DNA of 14,348 nucleotides from Serpens sp035306625 (GCA_035306625.1 DATGNS010000151.1:1-14348), one strand, 5' to 3'; positions 1-6,830 are shown, counted from the stretch's first letter. The notes: generated by a model from the sequence alone, not told the origin. Translations and numbers: made by a program.

Positions 1-158
1 AGGGCGATCCGGGCAACACCCTGAGCCGCGCGGAGCTGGAAGACAAGTTCCGCCGCCTGGTGGCCTTCTCCGGCGCGCGCAGCGACGACGAGGCCGGCGT
101 GCTGATCGAGCGCGTCTGGCGCCTGCGCGAAACCTACGACCTGGGCGGCCTGGCCTGA
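1..158 (+). CDS. MmgE/PrpD family protein, C-terminal fragment
   Basis: Only the last 51 codons are present, read from base 3 to the TGA at 156-158. They begin GDPGNTLSRAELEDKFRRL and end in RLRETYDLGGLA. The pattern of a GDPxxxLSxxELxxKF segment, then a short helix rich in Ala/Glu, then an Arg/Leu-rich end is typical of the C-terminus of MmgE/PrpD (2-methylcitrate dehydratase-like) proteins. From memory, P. aeruginosa has a PrpD-family gene (PA0881) directly upstream of the itaconate CoA-transferase, so the position also fits. The catalytic part lies outside the window and its reaction cannot be judged. It is probably the upstream gene of the operon that continues with the CoA-transferase 109 bp downstream. 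Confidence 0.7.
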   Translation, partial: GDPGNTLSRAELEDKFRRLVAFSGARSDDEAGVLIERVWRLRETYDLGGLA

Positions 159-171
159 CCGGGCGCCCGAA

Positions 172-190
172 GGGGCCGTTGTGCGGCCCC
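172..190 (+). other. Intergenic stem-loop between prpD-like gene and CoA-transferase
   Basis: GGGGCCG (172-178) and CGGCCCC (184-190) form a perfect 7-bp stem around the loop TTGTG. No T-run follows, so it is unlikely to be an efficient intrinsic terminator. It may be an mRNA processing or stability element inside the operon. The rest of 159-267 shows no gene and no clear promoter. Confidence 0.4.
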
Positions 191-267
191 GCGATTGCGT
201 GCAAACCGGCCGGCCCTGGCGCGTGGAACACAACAAGCGCCAGGCTGGCGAGCAACGGAACTGGAAC

Positions 268-1473
268 ATGACTCAGCAAGACAACAAGGTTCGTCCCCTG
301 GACGGCATTACCGTGGTCAGCCTCGAACATGCCATCGCGGCGCCGTTCTGCACCCGCCAGCTGGCGGACCTGGGCGCCCGGGTCATCAAGGTGGAGCGCC
401 CCGGCTCCGGGGACTTCGCCCGTGGCTATGACGAGCGCGTGGACGGCCTGGCTTCCCACTTCGTGTGGACCAACCGTTCCAAGGAAAGCCTGACCCTGGA
501 CCTCAAGCAGGACGACGCCATGCAGGTGCTCGACAAGCTGCTGAGCCAGGCCGACGTGCTGGTGCAGAACCTGGCCCCGGGCGCCGCGGCGCGCATGGGC
601 CTGTCCTTCGATGTGCTGCACGAGTGCTACCCGCGCCTGATCGTCTGCGACATCTCCGGCTACGGCGAGGGCGGCCCCTACGAGCAGAAGAAGGCCTACG
701 ACCTGCTGATCCAGTCCGAGGGCGGCTTCCTGTCCGTCACCGGCGGTCCCGGCGAGGACGAGATGGCCAAGGCCGGTTGCTCCATCGCCGACATCGCCGC
801 CGGCATGTATGCCTACACCGGCGTGCTCTCGGCGCTGATGCTGCGCGAGAAGACCGGCAAGGGCAGCCGCGTGGACGTGTCCATGCTGGAAAGCCTCGTC
901 GAGTGGATGGGCTACCCGCTGTACTACGCCTACAAGGGCGCCACCCCGCCGCCGCGCGCCGGCGCCGCCCACGCCACCATCTATCCCTACGGCCCGTTCC
1001 CGGCCGGCGACGGCAAGACCGTCATGCTCGGCCTGCAGAACGAGCGCGAGTGGGTGGCCTTCTGCGAGAAGGTGCTGCTCAAGCCGGAACTGGCCCGGGA
1101 CCCGCGTTTCTCCGCCAACTTCAAGCGCTCGGAAAACCGCGCCGCGCTGCGTGCCATCATCGTCGAGGTGTTCAGCACCCTGACCGCCGACGAGGTGATC
1201 GCCCGCCTGGACGCCGCACCCATCGCCAACGCCCACGTCAACGACATGGCCGGCGTCTGGGAACATCCGCAGCTCAAGGCGCGCCAGCGCTGGACCACCG
1301 TCGACAGCCCGGCCGGCGAATTGCCCGCACTGCTGCCCCCGGGTCGCAACGCCTCCTTCGAACCGCGCATGGACCCGATCCCGGCGCTCGGCGAGCATAC
1401 CGAACGCCTGTTGCGTGAACTGGGCTACGCCGAGGGCGACATCCAGCGTCTGCGCCAGCAGGGCGCCGTGTGA
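268..1473 (+). CDS. ict: CaiB/BaiF (class III) CoA-transferase, itaconate/citramalate type
   Basis: 401 residues, a normal length for class III CoA-transferases. These enzymes move CoA from a donor such as succinyl-CoA to a carboxylic acid, using an aspartyl-CoA thioester. The N-terminal half holds PLDGITVVSLEHAIAAPF and the strand LGARVIKVERPGSGD. The catalytic Asp is in AYDLLIQSEGG (D145), after GYGEGGPY. The ORF is open back to 181, but I chose ATG 268 because family homology starts at about residue 10 and GGAA (256-259) sits before it. The CitE-like lyase starts 22 bp downstream. The sequence strongly resembles my memory of P. aeruginosa PA0882 (Ict), which makes itaconyl-CoA; the related (S)-citramalate activity is an alternative. 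Family is certain, substrate inferred. The hydratase Ich is not in the window and may lie upstream. Confidence 0.85.
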   Translation: MTQQDNKVRPLDGITVVSLEHAIAAPFCTRQLADLGARVIKVERPGSGDFARGYDERVDGLASHFVWTNRSKESLTLDLKQDDAMQVLDKLLSQADVLVQNLAPGAAARMGLSFDVLHECYPRLIVCDISGYGEGGPYEQKKAYDLLIQSEGGFLSVTGGPGEDEMAKAGCSIADIAAGMYAYTGVLSALMLREKTGKGSRVDVSMLESLVEWMGYPLYYAYKGATPPPRAGAAHATIYPYGPFPAGDGKTVMLGLQNEREWVAFCEKVLLKPELARDPRFSANFKRSENRAALRAIIVEVFSTLTADEVIARLDAAPIANAHVNDMAGVWEHPQLKARQRWTTVDSPAGELPALLPPGRNASFEPRMDPIPALGEHTERLLRELGYAEGDIQRLRQQGAV

Positions 1474-1484
1474 AACAACAACAA
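1474..1484 (+). promoter_or_regulatory. Hfq/Crc-type CA motif before the ccl-like gene
   Basis: Two overlapping copies of the Pseudomonas catabolite-repression motif AANAANAA (AACAACAA at 1474-1481 and 1477-1484) lie directly upstream of the Shine-Dalgarno AAGGA (1483-1487) of the lyase gene. In Pseudomonas, Hfq with Crc binds such A-rich sites near start codons and blocks translation while preferred carbon sources are present. The motif match is seen; its function here is inferred. Confidence 0.5.
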
Positions 1485-1495
1485 GGATTCCATCC

Positions 1496-2314
1496 ATGAG
1501 CAGCATCGTTCGTTCTGCCCTGTTCGTGCCGGCCACCCGGCCGGAACGCATCGCCAAGGCCCTGGCCACCGGCGCCGACGTGGTCATCGTCGACCTCGAG
1601 GACGCGGTGGCCGAGACCCTGAAGATCGAGGCCCGTGACAACCTGGAGCGCTTCCTGCGCGAGAACCCGGAGGTGAGCATCTGGGTGCGCGTCAACGGCG
1701 CCCTGCATGCCCAGCACGTCGAGGACCTGGAGCTGTGCCGCCGCTATGCCGGTGTGGCCGGGGTCCTGCTGCCCAAGGCCGAGTCCGCCCGGGAGGTGGA
1801 AGGCGCCGCTGCCTGCGGCAAGCCGGTGTGGCCGATCATCGAAAGCGCCCTGGGTCTGCAGCGCCTGGAAGAAATTGCTCGTGCCAAGGGCGTGGAACGC
1901 CTGACCTTCGGCGCGCTCGACCTGGGTCTGGATCTGGGCCTGGCCAGCGGCACCGCCGCCGCGGAACGCATCCTCGACCAGGCGCGCTACGCCATCCTGC
2001 TGCACTCCAGCCTGGCCGACCTGGCCCCGCCGCTGGACAGCGTGTTCCCCAACTTCCAGGACAGCGAAGGCCTGGCCCGCCACACCGCCGATATCCGCGA
2101 CATGGGCTTCGGCGGCCGCCTGTGCATCCACCCGAAGCAGGTCGAGGTGGTGCACGCCACCCTGATGCCCAGCGAAGAGGAGCTCGGCTGGGCGCGCCGC
2201 GTCATGGACGGCTTCGCCAAGGGCGAGGCGGTCTTCGTGGTGGATGGCCAGATGGTGGACATGCCGGTGATCCGCCGGGCCCTGCGCCTGCTGGCGCGGG
2301 CCGGCCAGGCCTGA
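1496..2314 (+). CDS. ccl: CitE-like (HpcH/HpaI family) lyase, probable (S)-citramalyl-CoA lyase
   Basis: 272 residues, the usual size of a stand-alone CitE-like lyase. The family is a TIM barrel that cleaves acyl-CoA aldols with Mg2+. Visible motifs in order are RSALFVPATRPERI (residues 6-19), VDLEDAV (32-38), WVRVNG (63-68), LLPKAES (91-97), PIIESALGL (113-121, putative Mg ligand E116), FGALDLGLDLG (138-148, putative Mg ligand D142) and GGRLCIHPKQV (206-216). ATG 1496 is preceded by AAGGA at 1483-1487. It is 22 bp downstream of the CoA-transferase and surely co-transcribed with it. In P. aeruginosa the equivalent enzyme (PA0883, Ccl) splits (S)-citramalyl-CoA to acetyl-CoA and pyruvate; that assignment is inferred from sequence and gene order. 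Other CitE-like lyases act on malyl-CoA or methylmalyl-CoA. Confidence 0.85.
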   Translation: MSSIVRSALFVPATRPERIAKALATGADVVIVDLEDAVAETLKIEARDNLERFLRENPEVSIWVRVNGALHAQHVEDLELCRRYAGVAGVLLPKAESAREVEGAAACGKPVWPIIESALGLQRLEEIARAKGVERLTFGALDLGLDLGLASGTAAAERILDQARYAILLHSSLADLAPPLDSVFPNFQDSEGLARHTADIRDMGFGGRLCIHPKQVEVVHATLMPSEEELGWARRVMDGFAKGEAVFVVDGQMVDMPVIRRALRLLARAGQA

Positions 2315-2322
2315 TTGAAGCG

Positions 2323-2344
2323 GCCGGCGGCATGCGCCGCCGGC
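2323..2344 (+). other. GC-rich stem-loop between ccl-like gene and dctP1
   Basis: GCCGGCGGC (2323-2331) and GCCGCCGGC (2336-2344) make a perfect 9-bp stem with loop ATGC. It starts 8 bases after the ccl stop codon. There is no T-run behind it, only TTGTCGATTCCCTTT, so it is more likely an attenuator or 3' stabiliser that sets the ratio of binding protein to enzymes than a full terminator. Confidence 0.5.
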
Positions 2345-2422
2345 GTTGTCGATTCCCTTTCAGTCCAGAGGAGAAACAACCGACCCAGGGAAGGAAAGCT
2401 GCCGTAAGGCTTTCACGCATAC

Positions 2423-2430
2423 AACAACAA
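2423..2430 (+). promoter_or_regulatory. Hfq/Crc-type CA motif before dctP1
   Basis: AACAACAA at 2423-2430, within ACAACAACAACGAGG, lies immediately upstream of the dctP1 Shine-Dalgarno CGAGG (2431-2435). It is an exact match to AANAANAA, the motif bound by Hfq/Crc. Control by carbon catabolite repression is inferred. Confidence 0.5.
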
Positions 2431-2442
2431 CGAGGTAACACA

Positions 2443-3453
2443 ATGCGCAAGTTCACCTTCAAGGCGCTCGCCTGTGCCGTATCCCTGTCCTTCGCCGGTC
2501 TCGTGCAAGCGGCGGACCCCATCGTCATCAAGTTCGCCCACGTGGTGGCGGACAGCACGCCCAAGGGGCAGGGTGCGCTGCTGTTCAAGCAGTACGCCGA
2601 GGAGCGCCTGCCGGGCCAGGTCAAGGTGGAGGTCTACCCGAACTCTTCCCTGTACGGCGACGGCAAGGAAATGGAAGCGCTGCTGCTGGGCGACGTGCAC
2701 ATGCTGGCACCGTCCCTGTCCAAGCTGGAGCCCTACTCCAAGTCCATCCAGATCTTCGACCTGCCGTTCATCTTCGATGACATCCACGCCGTGGACCGTT
2801 TCCAGGCCAGCGAAGCGGGTCAGTCCCTGCTGCGCGCCATGGAGCCCAAGGGCATCACCGGCCTGGCCTACTGGCACAACGGCATGAAGCAGCTGTCGGG
2901 CAACAAGCCGATGCGTCTGCCCAAGGATGCCCGCGGCATGAAGTTCCGCGTGCAGGCCTCAAATGTGCTGGACGAGCAGTTCAAGGCCATCCGCGCCAAC
3001 CCGCGCAAGATGAGCTTCGCCGAGGTGTACCAGGGTCTGCAGACCGGCGTGGTCAATGGCACCGAGAACACCTGGTCGAACTACTTCAGCCAGAAAGTGC
3101 ATGAAGTGCAGCCGTACTTCACCGCCTCCGACCATGGCGCCATCGACTACATGGTGATCACCAACACCAAGTTCTGGAATGGCCTGCCCGAGAACGTCCG
3201 CGTCGAGCTGCGCGCCGCGCTCAACGACGCCACCAAGGAGGTCAACCGCCAGGCCGATCAGCTGAACCGCGAGGCTCGCGAGGCCATCGTCAAGGCGGGC
3301 ACCAGCCAGATCCTCGAGCTGACTCCGGAAGAGCGCAACCAGTGGCGTGAGGCCATGAAGCCGGTGTGGAAGAAGTTCGAAGCCGAAATCGGCAAGGACC
3401 TGATCGAGGCTGCGGTGGCTGCCAACCAGCCGGACAGCGTGGCCGCCAACTGA
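2443..3453 (+). CDS. dctP: TRAP transporter solute-binding protein (DctP family), copy 1
   Basis: 336 residues, normal for DctP. A Sec signal peptide is clear: basic MRKFTFK, a hydrophobic core, and an AxA-type cut after LVQA (residue 23). The mature protein is a periplasmic binding protein for dicarboxylate-like substrates. FRVQ at 168-171 contains the conserved carboxylate-binding Arg (R169), and VVNGTENTWSN (203-213) is the second ligand-contacting loop with N209. The ATG has CGAGG seven bases upstream. It is the last gene of the ict-ccl operon, 128 bp after ccl, and is followed by a strong terminator. TRAP systems need the membrane subunits DctQ and DctM, and none are encoded in this window. 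The likely substrate is what the upstream CoA-transferase uses (itaconate, mesaconate or citramalate), by inference from context. Confidence 0.9.
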   Translation: MRKFTFKALACAVSLSFAGLVQAADPIVIKFAHVVADSTPKGQGALLFKQYAEERLPGQVKVEVYPNSSLYGDGKEMEALLLGDVHMLAPSLSKLEPYSKSIQIFDLPFIFDDIHAVDRFQASEAGQSLLRAMEPKGITGLAYWHNGMKQLSGNKPMRLPKDARGMKFRVQASNVLDEQFKAIRANPRKMSFAEVYQGLQTGVVNGTENTWSNYFSQKVHEVQPYFTASDHGAIDYMVITNTKFWNGLPENVRVELRAALNDATKEVNRQADQLNREAREAIVKAGTSQILELTPEERNQWREAMKPVWKKFEAEIGKDLIEAAVAANQPDSVAAN

Positions 3454-3476
3454 TCCAAACCATTCCACATCCCCTT

Positions 3477-3510
3477 GGCCCATCGCCTCTCGAGTCGATG
3501 GGCCTTTTTT
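3477..3510 (+). terminator. Intrinsic terminator of the ict-ccl-dctP1 operon
   Basis: GGCCCATCG (3477-3485) pairs perfectly with CGATGGGCC (3496-3504) around a 10-base loop, followed by TTTTTT (3505-3510). It lies 23 bp after the dctP1 stop codon, a textbook rho-independent terminator for the plus strand. Confidence 0.92.
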
Positions 3511-3520
3511 ATTCCTGCAT

Positions 3521-3560
3521 CCATGAAACAGCCCGTCCTCGGTGACGGGCTGTTTCATGG
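3521..3560 (-). terminator. Long-stem terminator of the HMG-lyase/CoA-transferase operon, possibly bidirectional
   Basis: CCATGAAACAGCCCGTC (3521-3537) and its exact complement GACGGGCTGTTTCATGG (3544-3560) form a 17-bp perfect stem with a 6-base loop. It starts 11 bp beyond the stop codon of the minus-strand lyase gene. The A/T part of the stem (AAACA / TGTTT) supplies a short U-tract in either direction, so it can act on both convergent transcripts. A near-copy stands at 7955-7996. Confidence 0.85.
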
Positions 3561-3570
3561 CGGGAAGGGG

Positions 3571-4503
3571 TCAGGCCTGGGCGCTCATCCACTGCGGCTT
3601 CGGGTAGCGGCGGTCCGCCTTGCCGGCCCTGAGGATCGCGCCGGGGACCTCGTGGCCGACCAGGTCGGGGAGGGCGCCGGCGACCGCGAGCAGATGATCC
3701 AGGTCCACGCCGGTGTCCAGGCCCATGCGCGCGAACATGTGCACCAGGTCCTCGGTGCAGATGTTGCCGCTGGCGCCCGGCGCGTAGGGGCAGCCACCCA
3801 GGCCGCCCAGCGACGCGTCGAAACGGTCGATGCCGGCGTTGAGGGCGGCCAGCGCATTGGCCAGGCCCATGCCGCGGGTGTTGTGGAAATGCGCGGTGAA
3901 CACCGCTTCCGGCCAGCGGCGCAGTGCTTCGCCACAGAGCCGCTCGACCTGGGCCGGGTCGGCCATGCCGGTGGTGTCGCACAGGGTGACGCCGTGCACG
4001 CCGATTTCCAGCAGCTCCTGGATCAGGGCAAGCACGCGGGCTTCCGGGACGGCGCCCTCGAACGGACAGCCGAAGGTAGTGGACAGCGAGGCGTTGATGG
4101 CGACGTCGGCGCCGCGGGTAGCCTCGATGATCGCGCGAAACTGCGCCAGCGACTGCTCGGGCGTCATGCGCAGGTTGGCCAGGCCGTGGGTATCGCTGGC
4201 CGACATCACCAGGTTGATTTCGTCCACCCCGCAGGCCAGGGCTCGCTCGCAGCCCTTCTCGTTGGGCACCAGCACGGTATAGACCACCCCCGGCACGCGG
4301 CGAATGCCGCGCATGACCTCTTCCGCGTCGCGCAGATTGGGAATCGCTTTCGGTGAGGTGAAGGAGGTGACCTCGATCTTCGCCAGCCCGGTCGCGGAGA
4401 GCTGGTCGATCAGCGCGATCTTGTCCGCGGTGGGAATGAAACGGGACTCGATCTGGAAGCCGTCGCGGGTGGCGACTTCCTGGATGTACACACGCTTGCT
4501 CAT
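3571..4503 (-). CDS. HMG-CoA lyase family protein (HMG-CoA or (R)-citramalyl-CoA lyase)
   Basis: 310 residues, the usual length of the bacterial family. It is a TIM-barrel, divalent-metal lyase that splits 3-hydroxyacyl-CoA aldols to acetyl-CoA and a ketoacid. The active-site signature is complete: TRDGFQIE (R13, D14), FHNTRG with the metal ligands H205 and H207, and GLGGCPYAPGASGN with the general-acid/base Cys (C238) and N247, followed by TEDLV (E251). CPFEG at 146-150 is also family-typical. The start ATG (4503-4501) shares its A with the stop codon of the upstream CoA-transferase (TGATG), implying translational coupling, so the two act on one acid. HMG-CoA lyase is the default name. (R)-citramalyl-CoA lyase of Chloroflexus belongs, as I recall, to the same family and also pairs with a CoA-transferase, so citramalate is a real alternative. 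The family is certain and the substrate open. Confidence 0.85.
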   Translation of the reverse strand: MSKRVYIQEVATRDGFQIESRFIPTADKIALIDQLSATGLAKIEVTSFTSPKAIPNLRDAEEVMRGIRRVPGVVYTVLVPNEKGCERALACGVDEINLVMSASDTHGLANLRMTPEQSLAQFRAIIEATRGADVAINASLSTTFGCPFEGAVPEARVLALIQELLEIGVHGVTLCDTTGMADPAQVERLCGEALRRWPEAVFTAHFHNTRGMGLANALAALNAGIDRFDASLGGLGGCPYAPGASGNICTEDLVHMFARMGLDTGVDLDHLLAVAGALPDLVGHEVPGAILRAGKADRRYPKPQWMSAQA

Positions 4504-5705
4504 CAGATGATTCCTCGCTCGCGCAGGCCCTGGCGCTGCGCCTCGGTGAGGCCGAGCCCGGCCAGTACGTCGTCGGTGTGTTCGCCCAGGCGCGGGCCGC
4601 CCTGGCCGATGCGCCCCGGGGTGCGGCTGAGCTTGGGCAACACGCCGGGCACCTTGAGGGGGCCGGCGAAGGTCTCGACCTGCTCGATCATGCGCCGCGC
4701 CGCGTAGTGCGGGTCCTTCACGATGTCCGCGGCGGTGTAGGGATAGCCGGCCGGTACGTGGGCGCCCCTGAGGGCTTCCAGCACCTGCTCCCGGGGGTGC
4801 CGGGCGGTCCACTCGCCGATGGCGGCGTCGATCAGCTCGGCATGCTGGCTGCGGCCGTCGTTGTGGGCGAAGCGCGGGTCCTCGGCCAGGTCGGCCCGGC
4901 CGATCAGGTGCATCAGGCGCTTGTAGATGCTGTCGCCGTTGCCGGCGATCAGCACGTAGGTGCCATCGCTGCAGCGGTAGGAATTGGACGGCGTGATGCC
5001 GGGCAGGGCGCTGCCGGCCGGCTCGCGTACATGGCCGAAGGCATCGTATTCCGGGATCAGGCTTTCCATCATGGCGAACACCGATTCGTACAGGGCCACG
5101 TCGATGACCTGACCCTTGCCACTGCGCTGGCGCTCCTGCAGGGCGAGCAGGATGCCGATGACGCCGTACAGTGAGGACAGCGAATCCCCGATGCTCACGC
5201 CGACGCGCACCGGCGGCTGCCCCGGATAGCCGGTGAGGTGGCGCAGACCGCCCATGGCTTCGCCGATCACGCCGAAGCCGGGCAGGTCCCGGTAGGGTCC
5301 GGTCTGGCCGTAACCTGAGATGCGCAGCATGATCAGCCGCGGGTTGATCTTCTCCAGCTCTTCCCAGCCCAGTCCCCAGTCTTCCAGGGTGCCGGGGCGG
5401 AAGTTCTCCACCAGGATGTCGGCCTCGGCCACCAGGCGGCGGACGATGTCCTGACCCTCGGGCGCCTTGAGGTCGAGGGTGACCGACTGCTTGTTGCGGG
5501 ACTGCACATGCCACCACAGCGAGGTGCCGTCCTTGAGCTTGCGCCATTTGCGCAGCGGATCGCCCACCCCCGGCGGCTCGATCTTGATCACGTCGGCGCC
5601 GAATTCGCCGAGCAGCTTGCTGGCAAAGGGGCCGGCGATCAGCTGCCCCATCTCCAGCACCCTGAGCCCCTCCAGCGGCAGGCTCGCATCCTTCTCGTGG
5701 GTCAT
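4503..5705 (-). CDS. CaiB/BaiF (class III) CoA-transferase with Gly at the usual catalytic Asp position
   Basis: 400 residues. Family features are LEGLRVLEMGQLIAGPF at the N-terminus, FGADVIKIEPP, SVTLDLKAPEG, LVENFRPG, RISGYGQTGPY and the C-terminal RTPGRIGQGGPRLGEHTDDVL. It should activate a carboxylic acid with CoA from a donor such as succinyl-CoA for the coupled lyase. At the place where ict has AYD145 and Q149, this protein reads PGFG145 and E149. The normal nucleophilic Asp is therefore missing and an acid sits one helical turn later. The subgroup with PGFGxxxEAMxGLR is, as far as I recall, common in bacteria. ATG 5705 is chosen because GAGGTGA lies just upstream; the frame stays open far further without homology. 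It is transcribed divergently from the LysR gene. The substrate is unproven: HMG, citramalate or another hydroxydicarboxylate. Confidence 0.85.
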   Translation of the reverse strand: MTHEKDASLPLEGLRVLEMGQLIAGPFASKLLGEFGADVIKIEPPGVGDPLRKWRKLKDGTSLWWHVQSRNKQSVTLDLKAPEGQDIVRRLVAEADILVENFRPGTLEDWGLGWEELEKINPRLIMLRISGYGQTGPYRDLPGFGVIGEAMGGLRHLTGYPGQPPVRVGVSIGDSLSSLYGVIGILLALQERQRSGKGQVIDVALYESVFAMMESLIPEYDAFGHVREPAGSALPGITPSNSYRCSDGTYVLIAGNGDSIYKRLMHLIGRADLAEDPRFAHNDGRSQHAELIDAAIGEWTARHPREQVLEALRGAHVPAGYPYTAADIVKDPHYAARRMIEQVETFAGPLKVPGVLPKLSRTPGRIGQGGPRLGEHTDDVLAGLGLTEAQRQGLRERGII

Positions 5706-5766
5706 CTTGTTCACCTCATCAGGCGTTCTGGCAGGCCTTGAGAATGGCCCCGCCAGCGGGGCCGGG

Positions 5767-5780
5767 CAATTGATCAATTG
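5767..5780. promoter_or_regulatory. 14-bp AT-rich palindrome CAATTGATCAATTG
   Basis: A perfect self-complementary 14-mer in strongly GC-rich surroundings. It lies between the first LysR box and the proposed start site of the CoA-transferase operon, around -40 in that model. It could be the LysR activation half of the site or an operator for another regulator. Function is inferred only from position and symmetry. Confidence 0.4.
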
Positions 5781-5786
5781 GCAAGC

Positions 5787-5811
5787 CAGGCTTCGCGGTG
5801 CACGAAGCCTG
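5787..5811. promoter_or_regulatory. LysR-type operator, box 1
   Basis: CAGGCTTCG (5787-5795) and CGAAGCCTG (5803-5811) form a perfect 9-bp inverted repeat around a 7-base centre. The core TTCG-N7-CGAA (5792-5806) contains the T-N11-A pattern typical of LysR-family binding sites. It lies next to the lysR gene and upstream of the CoA-transferase operon. The same core recurs at 5857-5871 and 6816-6830. Confidence 0.6.
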
Positions 5812-5856
5812 TACGCCATTGGCAGGGGTTGTGTTGGGGCTTTTGGCCGGAGATGC

Positions 5857-5871
5857 TTCGTCGAATACGAA
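5857..5871. promoter_or_regulatory. LysR-type operator, box 2
   Basis: TTCG (5857-5860), seven bases, CGAA (5868-5871), with arms extending to TTCGT/ACGAA. It has the same architecture as boxes 1 and 3. Its end is 14 bp from the lysR start codon, where binding would be expected to repress lysR itself (autoregulation). Confidence 0.5.
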
Positions 5872-5885
5872 TGCGGAGTCCTCCA

Positions 5886-6785
5886 ATGCGACGTTTCGAC
5901 TTCACCACCCTGCGCCTGTTCGTGGCCGTGGCCGACGAGCGCAGCCTGACCCGGGCCGCCGAGCGCGAGCACCTGGCCCTGGCGGCCGTGAGCAAACGGG
6001 TCAGTGATCTGGAACAGCAACTGGGCATCCAGCTGCTCTACCGGCAACCCAAGGGCGTGGAGCTGACCCCGGCCGGCCACGCGCTGCTGCATCACGCGCG
6101 TACCGTCATGGACAACCTGCGCAAGATGAATGCCGACCTCAGCGAGTTCAGCGCAGGCGTCAAGGGCCATGTGCGCATCCATGCCAACACCTCGGCGGTC
6201 ATCCAGTTCCTGCCCGAGGATCTCAGCAGCTTCAGCCGCCGGCATCCGGCGGTGAAGATCGACCTGGAGGAGCGGGTCAGCGCCGACACCTTGCGGGCCC
6301 TGCGCGAGGGGCTGACCGATATCGGCATCTTCGCCGGGCACCTGCCGGCGGATGACCTGCAGGTGTACCCCTACCGGCGCGACCAGCTGGTGCTGGTCAC
6401 GCCCCGCGATCATCCCCTGGCGAGCCGCGACAGCCTGCAGCTGCGCGAAGCCAGCGGCTGCGACTTCATCGGACTGCAGCAGGATGCCTCGCTGCACGGG
6501 CTGCTGGAGCAGGTGGCCCTGGAGCAGGACATTCCGCTGCGCCTGCGTATCCAGGTACGCAGCTTCGAGGCGATCTGCCGCATGATCCACACCGGCATGG
6601 GTGTCGGCATCCTGCCGGCCCAGGTGGTGCGCAACTACCTGCCGGCGCTGGACGTGGCGACCGTGCCGCTGGCGGAAGCCTGGGCTTCCCGGGAACTGAA
6701 GATCGGCGTGCGCGATCCGGATGCCCTGTCCGTGACCGCCCGGCAACTGCTCGAGCATCTCGTCCAGCACGAGGGGCAGGGCTGA
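5886..6785 (+). CDS. LysR family transcriptional regulator
   Basis: 299 residues, the standard LysR length. The N-terminal winged helix-turn-helix spans about residues 3-62 (FDFTTLRLFVAVADERSLTR, then AAVSKRVSDLEQQLGIQLL and LTPAGHALL). The rest is a periplasmic-binding-protein-like effector domain, with GHVRIHANTSA opening the first subdomain and GMGVGILPAQVV near the end. ATG 5886 has GGAG seven bases upstream. The gene is divergent from the CoA-transferase/lyase operon and 140 bp upstream of dctP2 in the same direction. Dyads of one type (TTCG-N7-CGAA) occur on both sides of the gene, so it probably activates both the divergent operon and dctP2 in response to the imported acid or its CoA ester. 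The effector is unknown. It should not be assumed to be the itaconate regulator RipR, which in P. aeruginosa lies elsewhere. Confidence 0.92.
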   Translation: MRRFDFTTLRLFVAVADERSLTRAAEREHLALAAVSKRVSDLEQQLGIQLLYRQPKGVELTPAGHALLHHARTVMDNLRKMNADLSEFSAGVKGHVRIHANTSAVIQFLPEDLSSFSRRHPAVKIDLEERVSADTLRALREGLTDIGIFAGHLPADDLQVYPYRRDQLVLVTPRDHPLASRDSLQLREASGCDFIGLQQDASLHGLLEQVALEQDIPLRLRIQVRSFEAICRMIHTGMGVGILPAQVVRNYLPALDVATVPLAEAWASRELKIGVRDPDALSVTARQLLEHLVQHEGQG

Positions 6786-6815
6786 AGGCCGTGTAAACGG
6801 GTGATGCACGCGGGC

Positions 6816-6830
6816 TTCGCCGATGGCGAA
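6816..6830. promoter_or_regulatory. LysR-type operator, box 3, upstream of dctP2
   Basis: The core TTCG-CCGATGG-CGAA lies inside a longer perfect dyad GCTTCGCC-GAT-GGCGAAGC (6814-6832). It has the same half-sites and spacing as boxes 1 and 2. A -10-like TAGAGT at 6877-6882 would give a start near 6889, putting the centre of this box at about -66, where LysR recognition sites usually stand. Confidence 0.55.

Larger units (their letters stand above)
5706..5885. promoter_or_regulatory. Divergent promoter region between CoA-transferase and lysR
   Basis: This 180-bp region must hold the promoters of both divergent genes. It contains a GGCCCCGC-CA-GCGGGGCC inverted repeat (5746-5763), the 14-bp palindrome CAATTGATCAATTG (5767-5780) and two LysR-type boxes (5792-5806 and 5857-5871), which are listed separately. 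A weak -10-like CATTCT on the minus strand (5746-5741) would place transcription start near 5734, which puts the first LysR box at about -65, the canonical activation-site distance. No consensus -35 is seen, as is usual for LysR-activated promoters. The lysR Shine-Dalgarno is GGAG at 5875-5878. Confidence 0.6.

Noticed and set aside
181..267. Extension of the first CoA-transferase to a GTG at 181
   Set aside because: No family similarity in the added 29 residues, and a hairpin arm (184-190) overlaps it; ATG 268 gives the usual length.
6092..6328. Minus-strand frames inside lysR
   Set aside because: Short shadow frames without ribosome sites or conserved features.
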